DNA of 64,000 bases from Gonatopus flavifemur (taxonomy: Eukaryota; Arthropoda; Insecta; Hymenoptera; Dryinidae), in NCBI GenBank assembly GCA_018340375.1, contig JAFFJZ010000001.1, positions 18,246,001-18,310,000 on the forward strand. Direction: 5' to 3'. A program made the position numbers and the translations under genes. This document shows, one piece after another, positions 33,701 through 44,730 of the stretch. The notes beneath the pieces are model-generated. The model ran no database searches. It was not told the origin of the DNA and saw only the letters and a list, made by a program, of their open reading frames with translations. Numbering within the stretch: the first letter of the stretch is position 1; the number at the start of each line of letters is the position of its first letter.

Positions 33701-36700
33701 AAATGTTTGCTATCCCAGCAAAATTTGTGTGCTATCCTGTTTAGGATTAGAACATGTATTTGAATTCGATGCGCTTTGGCGCCGAATTAATTTGTAAGAG
33801 CTGTTCACTTGCTCTTGATTTTTCATAGTTTGAATGCTTGTTCTTACGAACACGCGTGAGAATCCCCTCTTCTCGTCCACAGGCACGAAGAGATGATATG
33901 CAAATTATCAAGTCAATCGTTACGCCGCCGTTCGCTCGATCGAGTTCGATGATTTTGTAGATCATCTTAGCATCAGTTCTTTGTTCATTTTGCCGCCCTT
34001 TTCAGTGAGGTGCGTTTATCACCGTGGAAGTGCTTTTCTGCTCTCGTTGTCGTCACGTAGCTTAGTAACTTCTTTAGTGGAAGCTAATCCACTGATTAGC
34101 TTTATATTCTATAGATTTTTAATAGAATTTTCTCAGTAAACGATCGCCGGACGGGGCGTGGCGGCTCGCGTACCAAATTCGAAAACGCGGTTAGCGTGTA
34201 AATTTGAATGTGCCGGATGAAAGCTATCCCTTTGTAAATTATAGTTTAATTATTAAGTGTATGAGTGCAATTCTGTACGGTGTGCTCGGGCTTTATACTT
34301 ACTCTCTTTTGTACTTCTAAGAGACTTTTCTTTGTTCTTTCCGAGGAATAAAGACTGTTCAAGGGAATTTCATAAGATTCTTTCAACGTCCCGGCCTCAT
34401 CCGAACTTCGATTAATTCCTTAGTTTTCTTCCTTAGTTTTTTTTGCAATATTGGAGGTTACTCCTTCTGAGTAACACTTTGATTATATTTATTTTTCATT
34501 CTGTTTCAATCCTGTATGTAATACTGAAAATTTGCTGGCGGAGCAAACATTTTTTGCTGCCACAGCTGAAAAATTGCTGTCGTAGCTAACACGATTGCTG
34601 TTATAGCAAATCTTTAGCCAGTTCGGCAAAAAATTCTGCTATTCTATATATAATACTTCGATTTGCTGCGTCAGCAAATTTTTTCTCTCCGTGTATCAGC
34701 ATTGAATATGTCCGATAGATGACAAACTGTCAGTATTGATAGGACTCTGACTGACTACGGAATCGGTGGTCGAATGACATTAGAATCACGATCTTAGCAA
34801 CTTGGCTGCTGTAGTGAGCCTGAGTCGCGCCAGCGTTCGGCCAGATTTGATATCATCATTCAATATGTTCGAAAGACAACAATGTGCCAGCATTGGTAGG
34901 ACTTTATTCCACTACGGAATCTATGGTGAATTGTATGACTTCAACCGCCCCATTACAATAAATGACAATTTGAGTGATTCATCGTCAACTCGGAGATCGG
35001 CTGATGTGATAGAGACTCAATTTCTCACTCGCAGGACCCGGGTTCAATCATCACTTAGCGAACTTGCAAGAGATCACTCCCCAAGTGCCTTTCTCCGATG
35101 ACGATAATGAGAACAATGAATCATTCAGATTTTCAAAATTCAAATGTAATGTGTTTTTTTTTCATTCGAAATATGATCACTCCTGGTAACTCCGGTTACC
35201 GGTACTGTGCCAGTACTGGGTCGGGTTCGAATTTTTACATAGGATGTCATCATTTCGACTCCTTGGCATTTCGCATCCAGCTCTGGGAGAACAACTGATC
35301 ATGTTGCAATGCCAGAGTTCCAGCATAGCAGGCTTACATCAAATATCGCTACCGTCGTGGTGGTAAATGTTATACTGGCCCTCATGTGAAATGGTGTTAT
35401 CCTTTCAACTCCTTTGTCAGTACTGGTAATCCAACTGGCCCCATAATGGTCGCTCTAGATTTGCCAGTACTGGCACTCCGGCAACAGTAGTGAGCCAGTA
35501 GCGGCCCACGTTTCCATTTCCACATGGGAAAACTTCACCATTGATTCTAGTATGGCGAGAAATAGTTTGAGATTGAGCAAGAGATTGGGATTCCAGGAAA
35601 ATCTCAACTTGCATAGAACAATCCCAGTCCAGATAGCATGGAATATGCCCATGTGGAAATTGACGGACGCCCCAGTACTGGTTCAGTATCGCTGCCATAG
35701 CTGCCAGTGCTGTCGAATTTGTGATGCCATTACTGGCCCTGGTCGTTTGACAGTACTGAACCAATACTGGGATGATAACAATGTCTTGCATAAGGCCCAC
35801 TATTAGCGTTCAATTTCGCCCGTACTGGCATTTGAACGTCAACAGTACTGGCATTTCAACCTAGCTAAACCTGATATTTCAATTGTACCTGAATTGGAAT
35901 TTCAATTGGCAATCCAGCCAACATTGGGATTTTAATTTCCCCTGAACTGGCATTTCAACCGTGTCAGTGTCGGCATTTCAATCTCACCAGTACGACCATT
36001 TCAATTCTACCTTCAATGCGTTCCATGGAGATTCTCCATGGCGTACTATTGGCACTTTGCATGGCAAGGTTATTGGTTCCATGTAGACTCCACGCAGCCA
36101 AACTGCATGTGCTGTGAAATTTTACGCCAACTTTTTCCATAAATTATTTGATAAATTTGAATTTAAAATAGATAATAATCAAACTATTCTCTCAGTGTAG
36201 CCATATTGCCGCGAAGGTAAGTTGACACCCAATCCACAATCGCTTTCGTAGTGAAACACTGTTGAAACAACTATGCTGGCACAGTATCATCTTTTCGTAA
36301 AATTTCAAAAGATTACCAACTCTGGGTCAGTATTGGCGCAGTATTTGTTCACCAAAGTAGCCCTTTTTCCTTCAGAAATGGGTTGACCCCGACTCACTAA
36401 CAATTCTGTCGTGAAACAACGTGGCGTCGATGATGCTGGCGCAGTATCGGCCCTGTGTAACGCTTCAAAATATCACCAACTCTGGCTCAGGACTGGCACA
36501 GTTTCGTTTTTCTACAACCTGGGGTTCTCCAATTAGTGTTGATTCGGTACTGATTCAAAACTGTCTGCCCAAGGAAACCAATACCGTCTGAGAACCATCG
36601 AACAATTGGTGTCAGTTGGAAAAGAGTAATGGCACTGTACGGGGGGCAGTTGTTTTGGCCGGAGTATGACAAATACAAACTTGCCAGTACTGGGCCATTC

Positions 36701-37956
36701 GTCAAGTCCGGTAATTTCCACATGGGTAACGATGAGACATAGTAGAGGGTTTGGAGGCTTTCAAAGGCCAGCAAAAATATCGAATGATCAAGTGATACAT
36801 TCGGGATTGATTGGTCATTCGAAAGTGAGTTCCTAGTTGGACAACATGCTATCTAGCACAGAATAATCGCAGCCTAAATATCACAGAAAGTCCCGGTACG
36901 TCACAAACCCATTATAACTCTTCTTTTGTTTGACAGATCAAAATCAAATCTCACCAGTTGTCTCATGAAGACACATCCTATACTTCTACAACGATACATC
37001 GATTGTTTTTTTCACCCATAATCAACGAATTTCTCCCAAAAAGTACTTTCGTTTCGTTCAATCTATCATTCTTGCATGATTTGGTTCTTCCAATATAAAA
37101 ATAGGGACAGTCTGAGAAAAAAAGAGAATACCAAGGATTTTGTTTTCCTGCGCGAAGGGACGGTACATTTATTTTTCAAGCATTCCAATGTTGAATTTAT
37201 CGCCGCGTTGACGTTGGGATTTATTCTCTTCAAACGCGCACGCGATAACATCTTTCGTTTCCAATGATGTCTCACGATGTCCATCCTTTACCTTCATACG
37301 TCTTGTCTTTTCACCTCTTTTCACGTGTTATCTCTTCGCCTGTTCGCTGTCTTCCATTCTCGATCCTTATTCCCTCTTGATCTAACACAGAGAAACGAAA
37401 AATTCTTCTACCACGTGAATTTTACGCGAAAACTGCGCACACATCTTCGACTACACATAGCTTATACGTCATGAATCTCGGAAAGTACATTTTCGATGCA
37501 TAACATATCTTTCGTCATGTCGGAGTGTATCAAATGTAAAAAGCCCGCTACCGGGATGTTGAATTTTCGACTTTTACCCACAACCATTTGTCTGGCATGA
37601 TTTATTCATGAATTCCATCGAGAAGGAAGAAGCAGCTGGTTCAATTGATAAATTTGTAGTTGAAAAAATCAAATTTAGTAGAATCAAAGATTTATACGTA
37701 CTTTTGTATAGAAAAGCTCTCTCGAAATTCGACGGAAATGATTATTGAGAAGCCAGTAGAGGAAAGGATTCCAAAAACTGTTCGAGAGTGCGAGCCATGT
37801 AGCCAGGAAGTCAAGAAACGGTGGTGGTTTACTTCCGGTGCAAGCAGCTACGACTTCCTGGATAGTCCATGGCGTTACCATTACGATGAATCCAAGACTC
37901 ATCGCGGCCATTGTCCGCGATGCCGAGGTTGATAATCTTCTTTCTTGTGCTATGAG
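30736..37956 (-). CDS. Rhodopsin-family GPCR, 3' exons (TM6, TM7, C-terminal tail)
   Basis: Four exons on the - strand fit one frame with GT-AG introns: 37956-37702, 31620-31521, 31003-30880 and 30796-30736 (TAG). Together they encode 179 residues. Exon one begins at the end of the third intracellular loop (SASRTMAAMSLGF). TM6 ends FIVMVTPWTIQEVV, a short Cys-containing outer loop follows, and TM7 is ATWLALSNSFWNPFLYWLL. It carries the NPxxY motif as NPFLY and a helix-8 start HFRRISRELF. The usual CWxP of TM6 reads MVTP, so the toggle Trp is missing. The tail has palmitoylation-type cysteines (HHCC) and Ser/Thr clusters. The last acceptor (gcag-gaag, 30797-30804) has two tandem AG choices; the inner one keeps an acidic reading (TQTDDPEDQNDTDSGS), while the outer one ends after about nine residues. 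Ligand and subfamily are unknown. Earlier exons are not found. Confidence 0.78.
32003..32363. mobile_element. TTGCTG-rich MITE with CACGGAGAG ends, copy A
   Basis: TA flanks both sides. The ends are CATGGAGAGAAAAA and CTTTTTCTCCGTG. The interior is an array of near-palindromes such as TTGCTGTCACAGCAAA and TTTGCTGCCACAGC, in both orientations. It is 361 bp with no ORF. It is the uninterrupted reference copy for 32547-34693. Confidence 0.85.
32635..33628. mobile_element. Non-autonomous hAT-like element, 994 bp, 8-bp target duplication
   Basis: GTGACAGC lies immediately before (32627-32634) and after (33629-33636). The ends are CGAGGGGCCTTTCACTCTAG and, inverted, AGAGTGAAAGGCCCCTCG. The host copy A has this site once, so the duplication is real. 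The inside has GATTCC/GGAATC motifs in both orientations but no transposase. Confidence 0.85.
33738..34508 (+). mobile_element. Solo LTR, 771 bp
   Basis: It starts TGTTTAGGATTAG and ends TTCTGTTTCA, giving TG...CA termini. ATCC flanks it directly on each side (33734-33737 and 34509-34512), and the host needs ATCC only once. Inside, a GAATAAAGACTG segment near 34345 could be the polyadenylation signal of the R region. A 4-bp duplication suits a Gypsy or BEL-type retrovirus-like element, but class cannot be decided without internal genes. No internal region or second LTR is present, so it is a recombined remnant. Confidence 0.75.
34988..35070 (+). repeat. tRNA-like SINE head, copy 2
   Basis: CTCGGAGATCGGCTGATGTG, ATAGAGACT, TTTCTCACTCGCAGGACCC and GGGTTCAATC match copy 1 at 17358-17440 almost base for base. 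Flanking sequences differ, so the shared block defines the repeat. The B-box-like GGGTTCAATC supports Pol III ancestry. Confidence 0.6.
35648..36726. mobile_element. CAGTACTGG-rich element, copy 2
   Basis: The left end CCCATGTGGAAATTGACG, followed by CCCCAGTACTGG, mirrors the right end CCAGTACTGGGCCATTCG and AATTTCCACATGGG. Internally two units about 161 bp apart share GTGAAACAAC/GTGAAACACT, ATGCTGGCRCAGTATC and ACCAACTCTGG (near 36252 and 36413). It lies entirely in the receptor intron. An alternative reading joins it with copy 1 as one compound element. Confidence 0.6.
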
Positions 37957-40900
37957 CTATAACAAACAATTAAATAATCTATCCACCTGAAATTGCTGTG
38001 GAACACTATTTGAACTGCATTATGCAATTCGTTGGTCAATACTATTATTTGAGTTCTTAATTCAATTTTTTCAAAATAAATCCGTAATTTAATTGAAGGA
38101 AGTTGAATGCTTATCGATTATTCCGAATAGAATCAATATCAGATTTTTATTTTTCAGAATCGTATAAATATCGTCATCACGTCGCAGAGATATAATTTTT
38201 TAAGAGGATAAAAAAATTCTACGATGTCGTCTAAGTTGGTGTAGGATGATGGGGTGGAAGTGAAAAGTCTTTAACCGAATGAGACTGGAAGAGACTCACT
38301 CCATATAGGCTAAAGGAAGTCTAGACGCGTCGTCCTTTTGAAAAGAAAGACTTGACACAATTACGAAAAATCCCTACATGAAAGAGCTAAAGCTCGTCAA
38401 CGACAAAATCCTCTCGTCGTAAAAGGATTACAAGTATGCTCATTTGGTGACTTCAACACCTGACTTTCTATCTGCTTTTCTTCTTCTTTCCCTAACTAGT
38501 TGTCCTCTTACAGCACTGCACGGTTGAGCCATCTCGCAAATCTCTTTTACGAATATTAGCAAGGATTAAAACTTCAGTCTTGACTTGGTTTTGGGAAAAT
38601 TTGATTTCAGCGATATATCTCATTAAAATACTTCCCTTGGTTTATTTCATTACTCACATCTCAAAAAATGACACCGGTGTGTTGAAAAATAATTTCATCT
38701 TTCATTCATTTTCCAAAATTATAGATTACGAAATGCCCCTCCCTCGAAACGATTACAACATCATTAAATTTCAATGTTCGAGGGAAAAATATTTCCTCTC
38801 TGGAAATTCGAAAAACACGAACGAGGCAGTCGAATTACAGTTCGAAACCAATGGTATACACGCGGATTTCGATCATCGATAATTGAACAGGGGACAGTTT
38901 CTTCTGGATCAGGTATCGAGAATGAAATTTTTCTACATTTCACCGAATCGATATTCGATCTTACGACAAAACAAATTCCTCCAATTTTCTCATTCACATG
39001 GAAGATTCATGAATGTATTTATAGATGAAAGAGTTCGTGTTCGCCAAATAGGAACATCAAAATACCATTGCGTAACTCGATCAAAAGGTGGAACGAGAAG
39101 GGAGGATTAAACGATCAAAAGTATTTCAAACCATTAGCATATTACGATAAACGGGAGGTAGAGTTTACGACGAACCTTCGCTTGTGTTACATTTGCATTT
39201 TGATTCGTCAAATTTAAGTTTGAGATGAGGAAGAGTTAAATTATTTATAGATGGAATTGAATTCGATACACATCCAACTTTTGCTTTTCATTGTCATGAA
39301 TTATTCCCAGTCGATCGATTTGAATCTAAATTGAGGAATGATGGGAGGAAATCTTGATGCCTGTTGATCATTCTCTCGTGGAAAGACAAGAATCTCACCA
39401 CTGCGATATTTTGTAAATTTGTATTTATAAAAGTACCGAGAGTGATCTGTGTTTATTCTGTTTATTATCGTATACAAAGATATAACAAAGAAACAAAGAA
39501 ACCTAAACTCTTTCGCATTCTGGTTGAAGGAAAAACAGAAACTTGTATACCAAGTTTCACAAAAGTCTCCGTCGTGGGTGATTTCCGGTTTCCGTTTCAA
39601 CCTAAGAAGTGCAAGAACCTCCTTTCACAGCAACTACCTTGAAATACAAAACTATCGTGGGTCCAATAATCCTGGGTGGTTGGCTAGCGTCTGTCTACTT
39701 CTAAACTCACCTCCTCCTCTCTCTACTTCGTCGAGAGAGAAGACGCAGTCAAAGTAAAATGAGTATTTTAAGACGTCGTCAGTCGTTTCGTAGTTGAAAC
39801 GATTTCTAACCAACTTCTCAACGGGGTGGATCGTTCAGGATATTAGAATCGAGACAACGATGATTCAAGTGCAAATTTCAAAGTTCTTCTATCGAACAAA
39901 CTTTTGACTATCACTCTCCGGTGAATTGATTCTCAAGGATTTCAAACCACTCACAGTGTGGAATCTGTTAATTAAAGGTCTGAACGTTTCAACGCTGGAG
40001 GATTGTAGTTTTGTAGGATCGCTTGCGTTTGTATAGGCTGAGACCTAGCTTATTCAGCATCAATTTCTTTCTCTTTATAATATGTTTTTATCCCTCATTC
40101 TCATGAGTGACTCTTCGAGACAAGCTCTTATGAGATTTTATCTACCCTCCCTCATCCACAGAAGCCCCCACATAACACCTTCGTGATACAATAAATCTTC
40201 CAAGATATAGAAAACCGAGTTTTATGATTCATCCCTGCGACTTATTTTCTCTCTACGTGAAATTCAATTGTCATTCAATTTTCATCTCATTTGTGTGGAG
40301 AAAGAAGACTTTTTGTATCGAAAATATGAAAATTGTGTGATCGCGTATGTATCTCACTAGGGTTAATTCATTTCGAATTGAGCGCTCAAACTACAACAGC
40401 TATTCTGAATCCGTTTACCACATCGATTGAGTAAACACAATTCCAACAAAACAATGTCCTAGATGTGGCTTAATACTATCCATGAATTAACAGTCCCCGT
40501 TCGTTTGTTACGAATTTAAATCTAAATCCTTCTATTTCTCCCACAAATACTGTATTCCTACCCCTATTGTGTAGAAAACGCCTTTCGAGCAGGAACAGCG
40601 TTTCAAAGTATACTATAAATTGAGGAAAAAGTGATGAATAGTAATAGCTCTTCAACTTTTTACAATCGAATACTTGATTGTTGTAAGCAATTCACGGATT
40701 CATTGGCCAGATATATTCCATTCCTTTCATAATTGAGAAATTGAGATCAAGAGAAAGTTTTTACTTAATCGTCAAATTCTTTTTTTTTTCATCATAATGA
40801 AGTCTACATGAACATGAGTTTAAACGAAGTTCGAAACGTCTGGGGTTGAATAAATGAAATAAAATTCTACTTTCCTGCAAAAGTTGAAGTTTCCGTCGTT

Positions 40901-43260
40901 GATTTAATTAGAGAGTAGAATTAAAATAATGGAAATGTAGCAATTTTAGTAGAAATTATTACTCTTTTTCGGTATGATTTTTCAGTCTCGATAAAGATAA
41001 TTAGTAGTTTTTTAATTAGTAATTTGTCATTGCGTGTTGCTCGATAATCAATGGGAATATATATTCAATTGAAATCCATGGTTTAATTAAGTTATCCATC
41101 TAGGGATTATTTGATTACACTAGTCTATGTTTTTATCATTATCTCGAAAACTTCCTCACAGGGCAGAAAAATTGAGGAAAAGGCAAACTTGGTTTACCAA
41201 GTTTTATCCTTGCTTTCTGTTTTTATTTGCATCCTACACTGTGGATTGAAATGCCTTCCGCTTATCAACGATGGTTAATAAGTCGAGGAAAAAGAAAACT
41301 TGGATCATTTTTGTTCGAACATGATTATTTTTACCATTTCCTCCCGGGGAATACTTGAGAAACCTCCCACAGATTCTCGATAATGGAAAACGTCATGAAC
41401 AGCTCATTTATATGACCATCTGCCTATTCTATTCCTTTATTATCCCTCTTTCGTTCTTTCTTTTTCCTTTTAGCAAAGTACAGCTCTGATGTAGGTCAAT
41501 GGATACGGGGATATCTTCTAAAGGTATTTTCAAGAATACTGTGAATGTTTGGAATCATATCGATGTGTGAGATTCTTCATCCAAGATGAAACAGACTCTT
41601 GTCTTTTATCATAATGAGAACGAATTGAGATACATATCAAAGCGCGCATTGAAATTTGATGAATTGTCATGTTCAATACTACCCGAGGTAATAGAATGAT
41701 AATTCAAAACTCGTGATATCATCTTTCTGGATGTCAATATAGAGCTATACCAGCTATATACTCTCTAAACTCTCAATCGATACTTCAGATCATTGTCTGA
41801 GAGATGAATTACTTATTCGAATGTTCAATAATCCAGGAAGATTTTTGAAATATCAAGATACTATTTTCTATGCATAATAAAAGTAAGTTATCTCGACTGG
41901 AAATTATTATCACGCTGACCCGATATTTCATAAGCGCCTGACAAGGTTAACCAGAATCGGGCGTACCTCTGAATGAGCGGTTGATTAGGATCGGATATGG
42001 AACATCTTAGCGAGAATGAATTGAATCAGGATTTATTTTGTAAGGCATTTTTTGCGTCAACATTATAAATGTGTCGATGAACAACGACAAATTAAGTCAG
42101 ACTAAGACTGAGACTGAGTGTATACAAAAATGTCTCCTGAAACTTTCCATTCTATTTACAAAATTGAAAAAACTATTTGGAAGACACATTAACAATCAGC
42201 CTCTCGGACTGTTCCCACAAAAACATGTAACGTGTATTGTCAAAGCGACAATGTGAATTACAACATGTTGCAAGCATACTATAACCTTACTCAATTTAGT
42301 TGAAGAAAGTATAACACTTTCATCGATATATTACTGCTTCATATGGCGTCTGTAATCACCTTCCAACGATAACAGGAGATGAGAGAGAAAAATCACTTAA
42401 GAAACTCTCACGAGATCAACGAGAGTTGAAGCGAGATTTTGCTAGAATCGAGGAAGGATGAAGTACACAACGATGAAACTTTTTCCACTTAACCAACAAA
42501 TTCTATCTATCCTTTTCCATTCTCGACGAGTTGAAAGGGAGTCAATATTTTTCCACTACACTAATGTCATAAGGAAAAATTTCATGATATCTTCCCATTG
42601 CACGATCATTTTGAAATACAATAATGTGTTTTAGAAGCATGTTCAACCGAGTAACAATAATTTTATTACGAATTCTGAAGATTTATTAAATTTGAAATTA
42701 TATCCATCCGTTTCAGGTTTTTGAATAATAGTAGTCATCTTTCTTGTATGTTGTACGACTTCGATGTACGAGTTTGGAAATACAAGTTTTGGATCTCAAG
42801 TGGCTGAAACTTGTATGAAAATATTCACGACTACATCGGGAAGATGATGCGATTAAAGTTGCAGTACAACGTACGCATCTTGAATTCCGTTTGAATGATT
42901 CGGAAGGTGTTTCATTCCATTTTTGGTATGCTTGTATGAGTTAGGGACGAAGTTATATACAATTCAACGTTGCGGAAATTCGTCACAAGATTCGAAATTA
43001 ATCAATCAGAATCGTATTTAAAAATACTATTAAATATTCTATGTGTCGATATAGATTCATATAGCTCTCTGAGGTGGACGTCATTCTTTTTACAACACGT
43101 GTTATCGACAAACGAAACAGCACGTATAACCAGTGCGACGTGACAAAATGAGAAACTCTCATTTTCACCTCACGAGACCTTGTGAGAAATGTTTATAAGT
43201 GCTATAACCTTTTTCTCACAATTTCCATGATTTTGCAATTATTCATTCAAGCATCGCTCC
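37957..43260. other. Gene-free AT-rich stretch upstream of the receptor exon
   Basis: It should hold introns and perhaps small 5' exons of the receptor on the - strand. I looked for TM1-TM5 patterns (GN..., DRY) and found none. A donor-like GAGGAGGTGAGT on the - strand near 39705-39716 has no convincing coding sequence before it. No strong repeat is seen. Confidence 0.35.
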
Positions 43261-43261
43261 C

Positions 43262-43338
43262 CGAGTAAAAGAATTCACAAAATTATATATAAATTCAATA
43301 GAATTATATATAATTTTGAACACTGTTTTTACTCGGGT
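43262..43338. repeat. Near-perfect hairpin, 77 bp
   Basis: The arms are CCGAGTAAAAGAATTCACAA, then AATTATATATAAATTC, and the mirrored GAATTATATATAATTTTG then TTTTTACTCGG. The whole is little more than two arms and may be a minimal MITE or a foldback relict. It ends 12 bp before the next MITE. Confidence 0.6.
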
Positions 43339-43350
43339 CACGAATACATG

Positions 43351-43573
43351 CACTGTTAGAAATTTCTGCATTAATTTTAATGTTTTTACTGGAAGTTTTT
43401 TTCAAGTACGTACATGAATTCAGTTTCATGCACATTTCACATGAAATTTCATGTAAACTATAGCATAATCTATGGTCTTTCCATGTTTTTGTACATTAAA
43501 TTTAATGCAGAATGTATATGAACCTGATTTCATGTACGTAATTGAAAAAAACTTCCTGATATTTCTGACAGTG
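43351..43573. mobile_element. CACTGTTAGAAAT-end MITE, copy 1
   Basis: The ends are CACTGTTAGAAATTTC and ATTTCTGACAGTG. It is 223 bp, exactly the length of the copy at 51054-51276, and most internal runs agree (GGAAGTTTTTTTCAA, ACATTAAATTTAATG). The flank is TG on both sides rather than TA, which may be later mutation or another target. Confidence 0.8.
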
Positions 43574-43661
43574 TGGAGATTTGATGAGATGCCCCATACA
43601 GCACCAAAAATTATGTTGAAGCTTTGAAATATTTATATGATATTGCTATATCCAAATAAAC

Positions 43662-44361
43662 AAAAAGATATCTTTTAGATATCTTGTCAGGTGTTCGAAG
43701 TGACATCTTTTAGATATCTCAAAAAAGTTTTGCAAAAGATATCCCTGGTGGAAAAATTTCGTTCAATTTTGTTGAATTTCGTTCAATTTTGGCACATTTG
43801 GTTTTTACTGAAAATTCACAAAATTCAACTCAATTCGACAAAATTTCGGTAAAATTCAATAACTTTTGGTGGAATCTGATGACTTTCATTGAAATTCGTC
43901 AAAGTTTGATGATTTTTATTGAATTTCATTGAAATATTGCTGTGCCAAGAGTGAACAAAATTTTTCCGCCAGGGATGTTTTAGACGTATTCGATCAAGGC
44001 TTGCAAAGGTCTCGAAGAATTCATAAAAATATCTCAGAACAACCTCGGAAAGAAGAGAGATAAGGGAAAAGAGGGAAGGAAGAAGAAGAAAAAAGAGGGG
44101 AGGGTTTTTTTTATCCACGCATTCAAGATTATTCTGAGATATTTTTATCAATTCTTCAAGACGTTTCCAAGACATGATCGAATACGTCTGAAACATATCT
44201 TCCGCAAGACCTTTTCGAGATATTTTGTGAACGTGTCGAAATTTGTTGCGTAAGACATCTTTCGGACATTTAAAAGATGCATTTTCGAAGATCTCGCAAA
44301 ATATCTTGAAGATACGTGACACATCTTTTAGATATCTAAAAGATGCCTTTTCGTTTATTGG
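43662..44361. mobile_element. AAGATATCTT-type element with CCAATAAAC ends, nested MITE inside
   Basis: The left end is CCAAATAAACAAAAAGATAT. The right end, inverted, is ATGCCTTTTCGTTTATTGGG. Subterminal DNA is dense in AGATATCTTTTAGATATC palindromes. A second MITE (43743-43974) is inserted. The right end abuts a SINE-like sequence on the - strand. It is non-coding; a 205-codon open frame across it is repeat-driven. Confidence 0.7.
43743..43974. mobile_element. CCCTGGTGG-end MITE, AT target duplication
   Basis: The ends are CCCTGGTGGAAAAATTT and AAATTTTTCCGCCAGGG, and AT lies on each side (43741-43742, 43975-43976). The interior repeats AAATTCAA/TTGAATTT in both orientations. It is 232 bp. 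It shares end style and AT target with the 3-kb element at 21393-24374. Confidence 0.75.
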
Positions 44362-44365
44362 GTTG

Positions 44366-44545
44366 AGGTCAGGATTCTTGCAATTGCGGGATTCGAACCC
44401 GGGCATTTCACGACGTATGTACGCTTCATTGACCTGAGGCATACGGACAATTTGATGATGGTGCTCATAATTGTCAATATGACATAGTGGAATATAATGT
44501 CGGTGGGGTATATTTTTAGAGTGAAACTGATCTTTTGAATAAAGT
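44366..44545 (-). repeat. SINE-like repeat with Pol III B box, intact copy
   Basis: On the - strand it reads TCAGGTCAATGAAGCG, then GAAATGCCCGGGTTCGAATC and CCGC. GGTTCGAATCC is a perfect B-box match. The repeat extends upstream through CTATGTCATATTGACA to about 44545. A second, split copy lies at 58940-59092 plus 61277-61310. No full tRNA fold was found, so it is scored as a tRNA-derived repeat. Confidence 0.65.
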
Positions 44546-44730
44546 GTTATTACATATACAAATATCAGATGAGTTGGCTGTGCTTGAAAATTGAGAAGTT
44601 CGATGAATTTAGTGAAATATATTGAAGAATGGATTTAATGGCCCAGTGGCACAGTGGTTTAAAAACGCAAAGACGTGGCCAAAAGTCGTAAAAAATGTTC
44701 TTTTTGAAAACCCTTTAGACAGTCGGTATT

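Larger units (their letters stand above)
32547..34693. mobile_element. TTGCTG-rich MITE, copy B, split by an hAT-like element and a solo LTR
   Basis: The ends are CACGGAAAAAAAGG and TTTTTTCTCTCCGTG with TA on each side. Subtracting the two insertions and their target copies leaves about 370 bp, matching copy A (361 bp). The remaining pieces are 32547-32634, 33629-33737 and 34509-34693, and they align in order with copy A. Confidence 0.85.
31831..35529. mobile_element. CAGTACTGG-rich element, copy 1, with four or more insertions
   Basis: The ends are ACCCATGTGGAAAT at 31831 and ATTTCCACATGGGA ending at 35529. The body is rich in CCAGTACTGG, GCGCCAGT and related motifs. Removing the elements at 32003-32363 and 32547-34693 leaves about 1.2 kb, similar to copy 2 (35648-36726). 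It also holds a SINE-like head at 34988. It occupies most of the long receptor intron. Confidence 0.55.

Noticed and set aside
35417..35806. 127-codon - strand ORF and its + strand mirror
   Set aside because: Lies in CAGTACTGG-rich inverted-repeat DNA; both strands are open, which is an artefact.
39705..39900. Possible 5' exon of the receptor (donor GAGGAG|GTGAGT on the - strand)
   Set aside because: No open frame with membrane-segment character precedes it; at most a UTR exon.
44380..44430. tRNA gene on the - strand
   Set aside because: The B box is perfect but no paired acceptor stem or full anticodon arm was found; a sister copy shows it is part of a longer repeat.
43825..44442. 205-codon - strand ORF
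   Set aside because: Runs through two nested MITEs and a SINE-like repeat, so the open frame reflects repeat composition.
44641..44690. A-box-like TGGCACAGTGGTT, possible tRNA or SINE start
   Set aside because: No B box within the expected distance.
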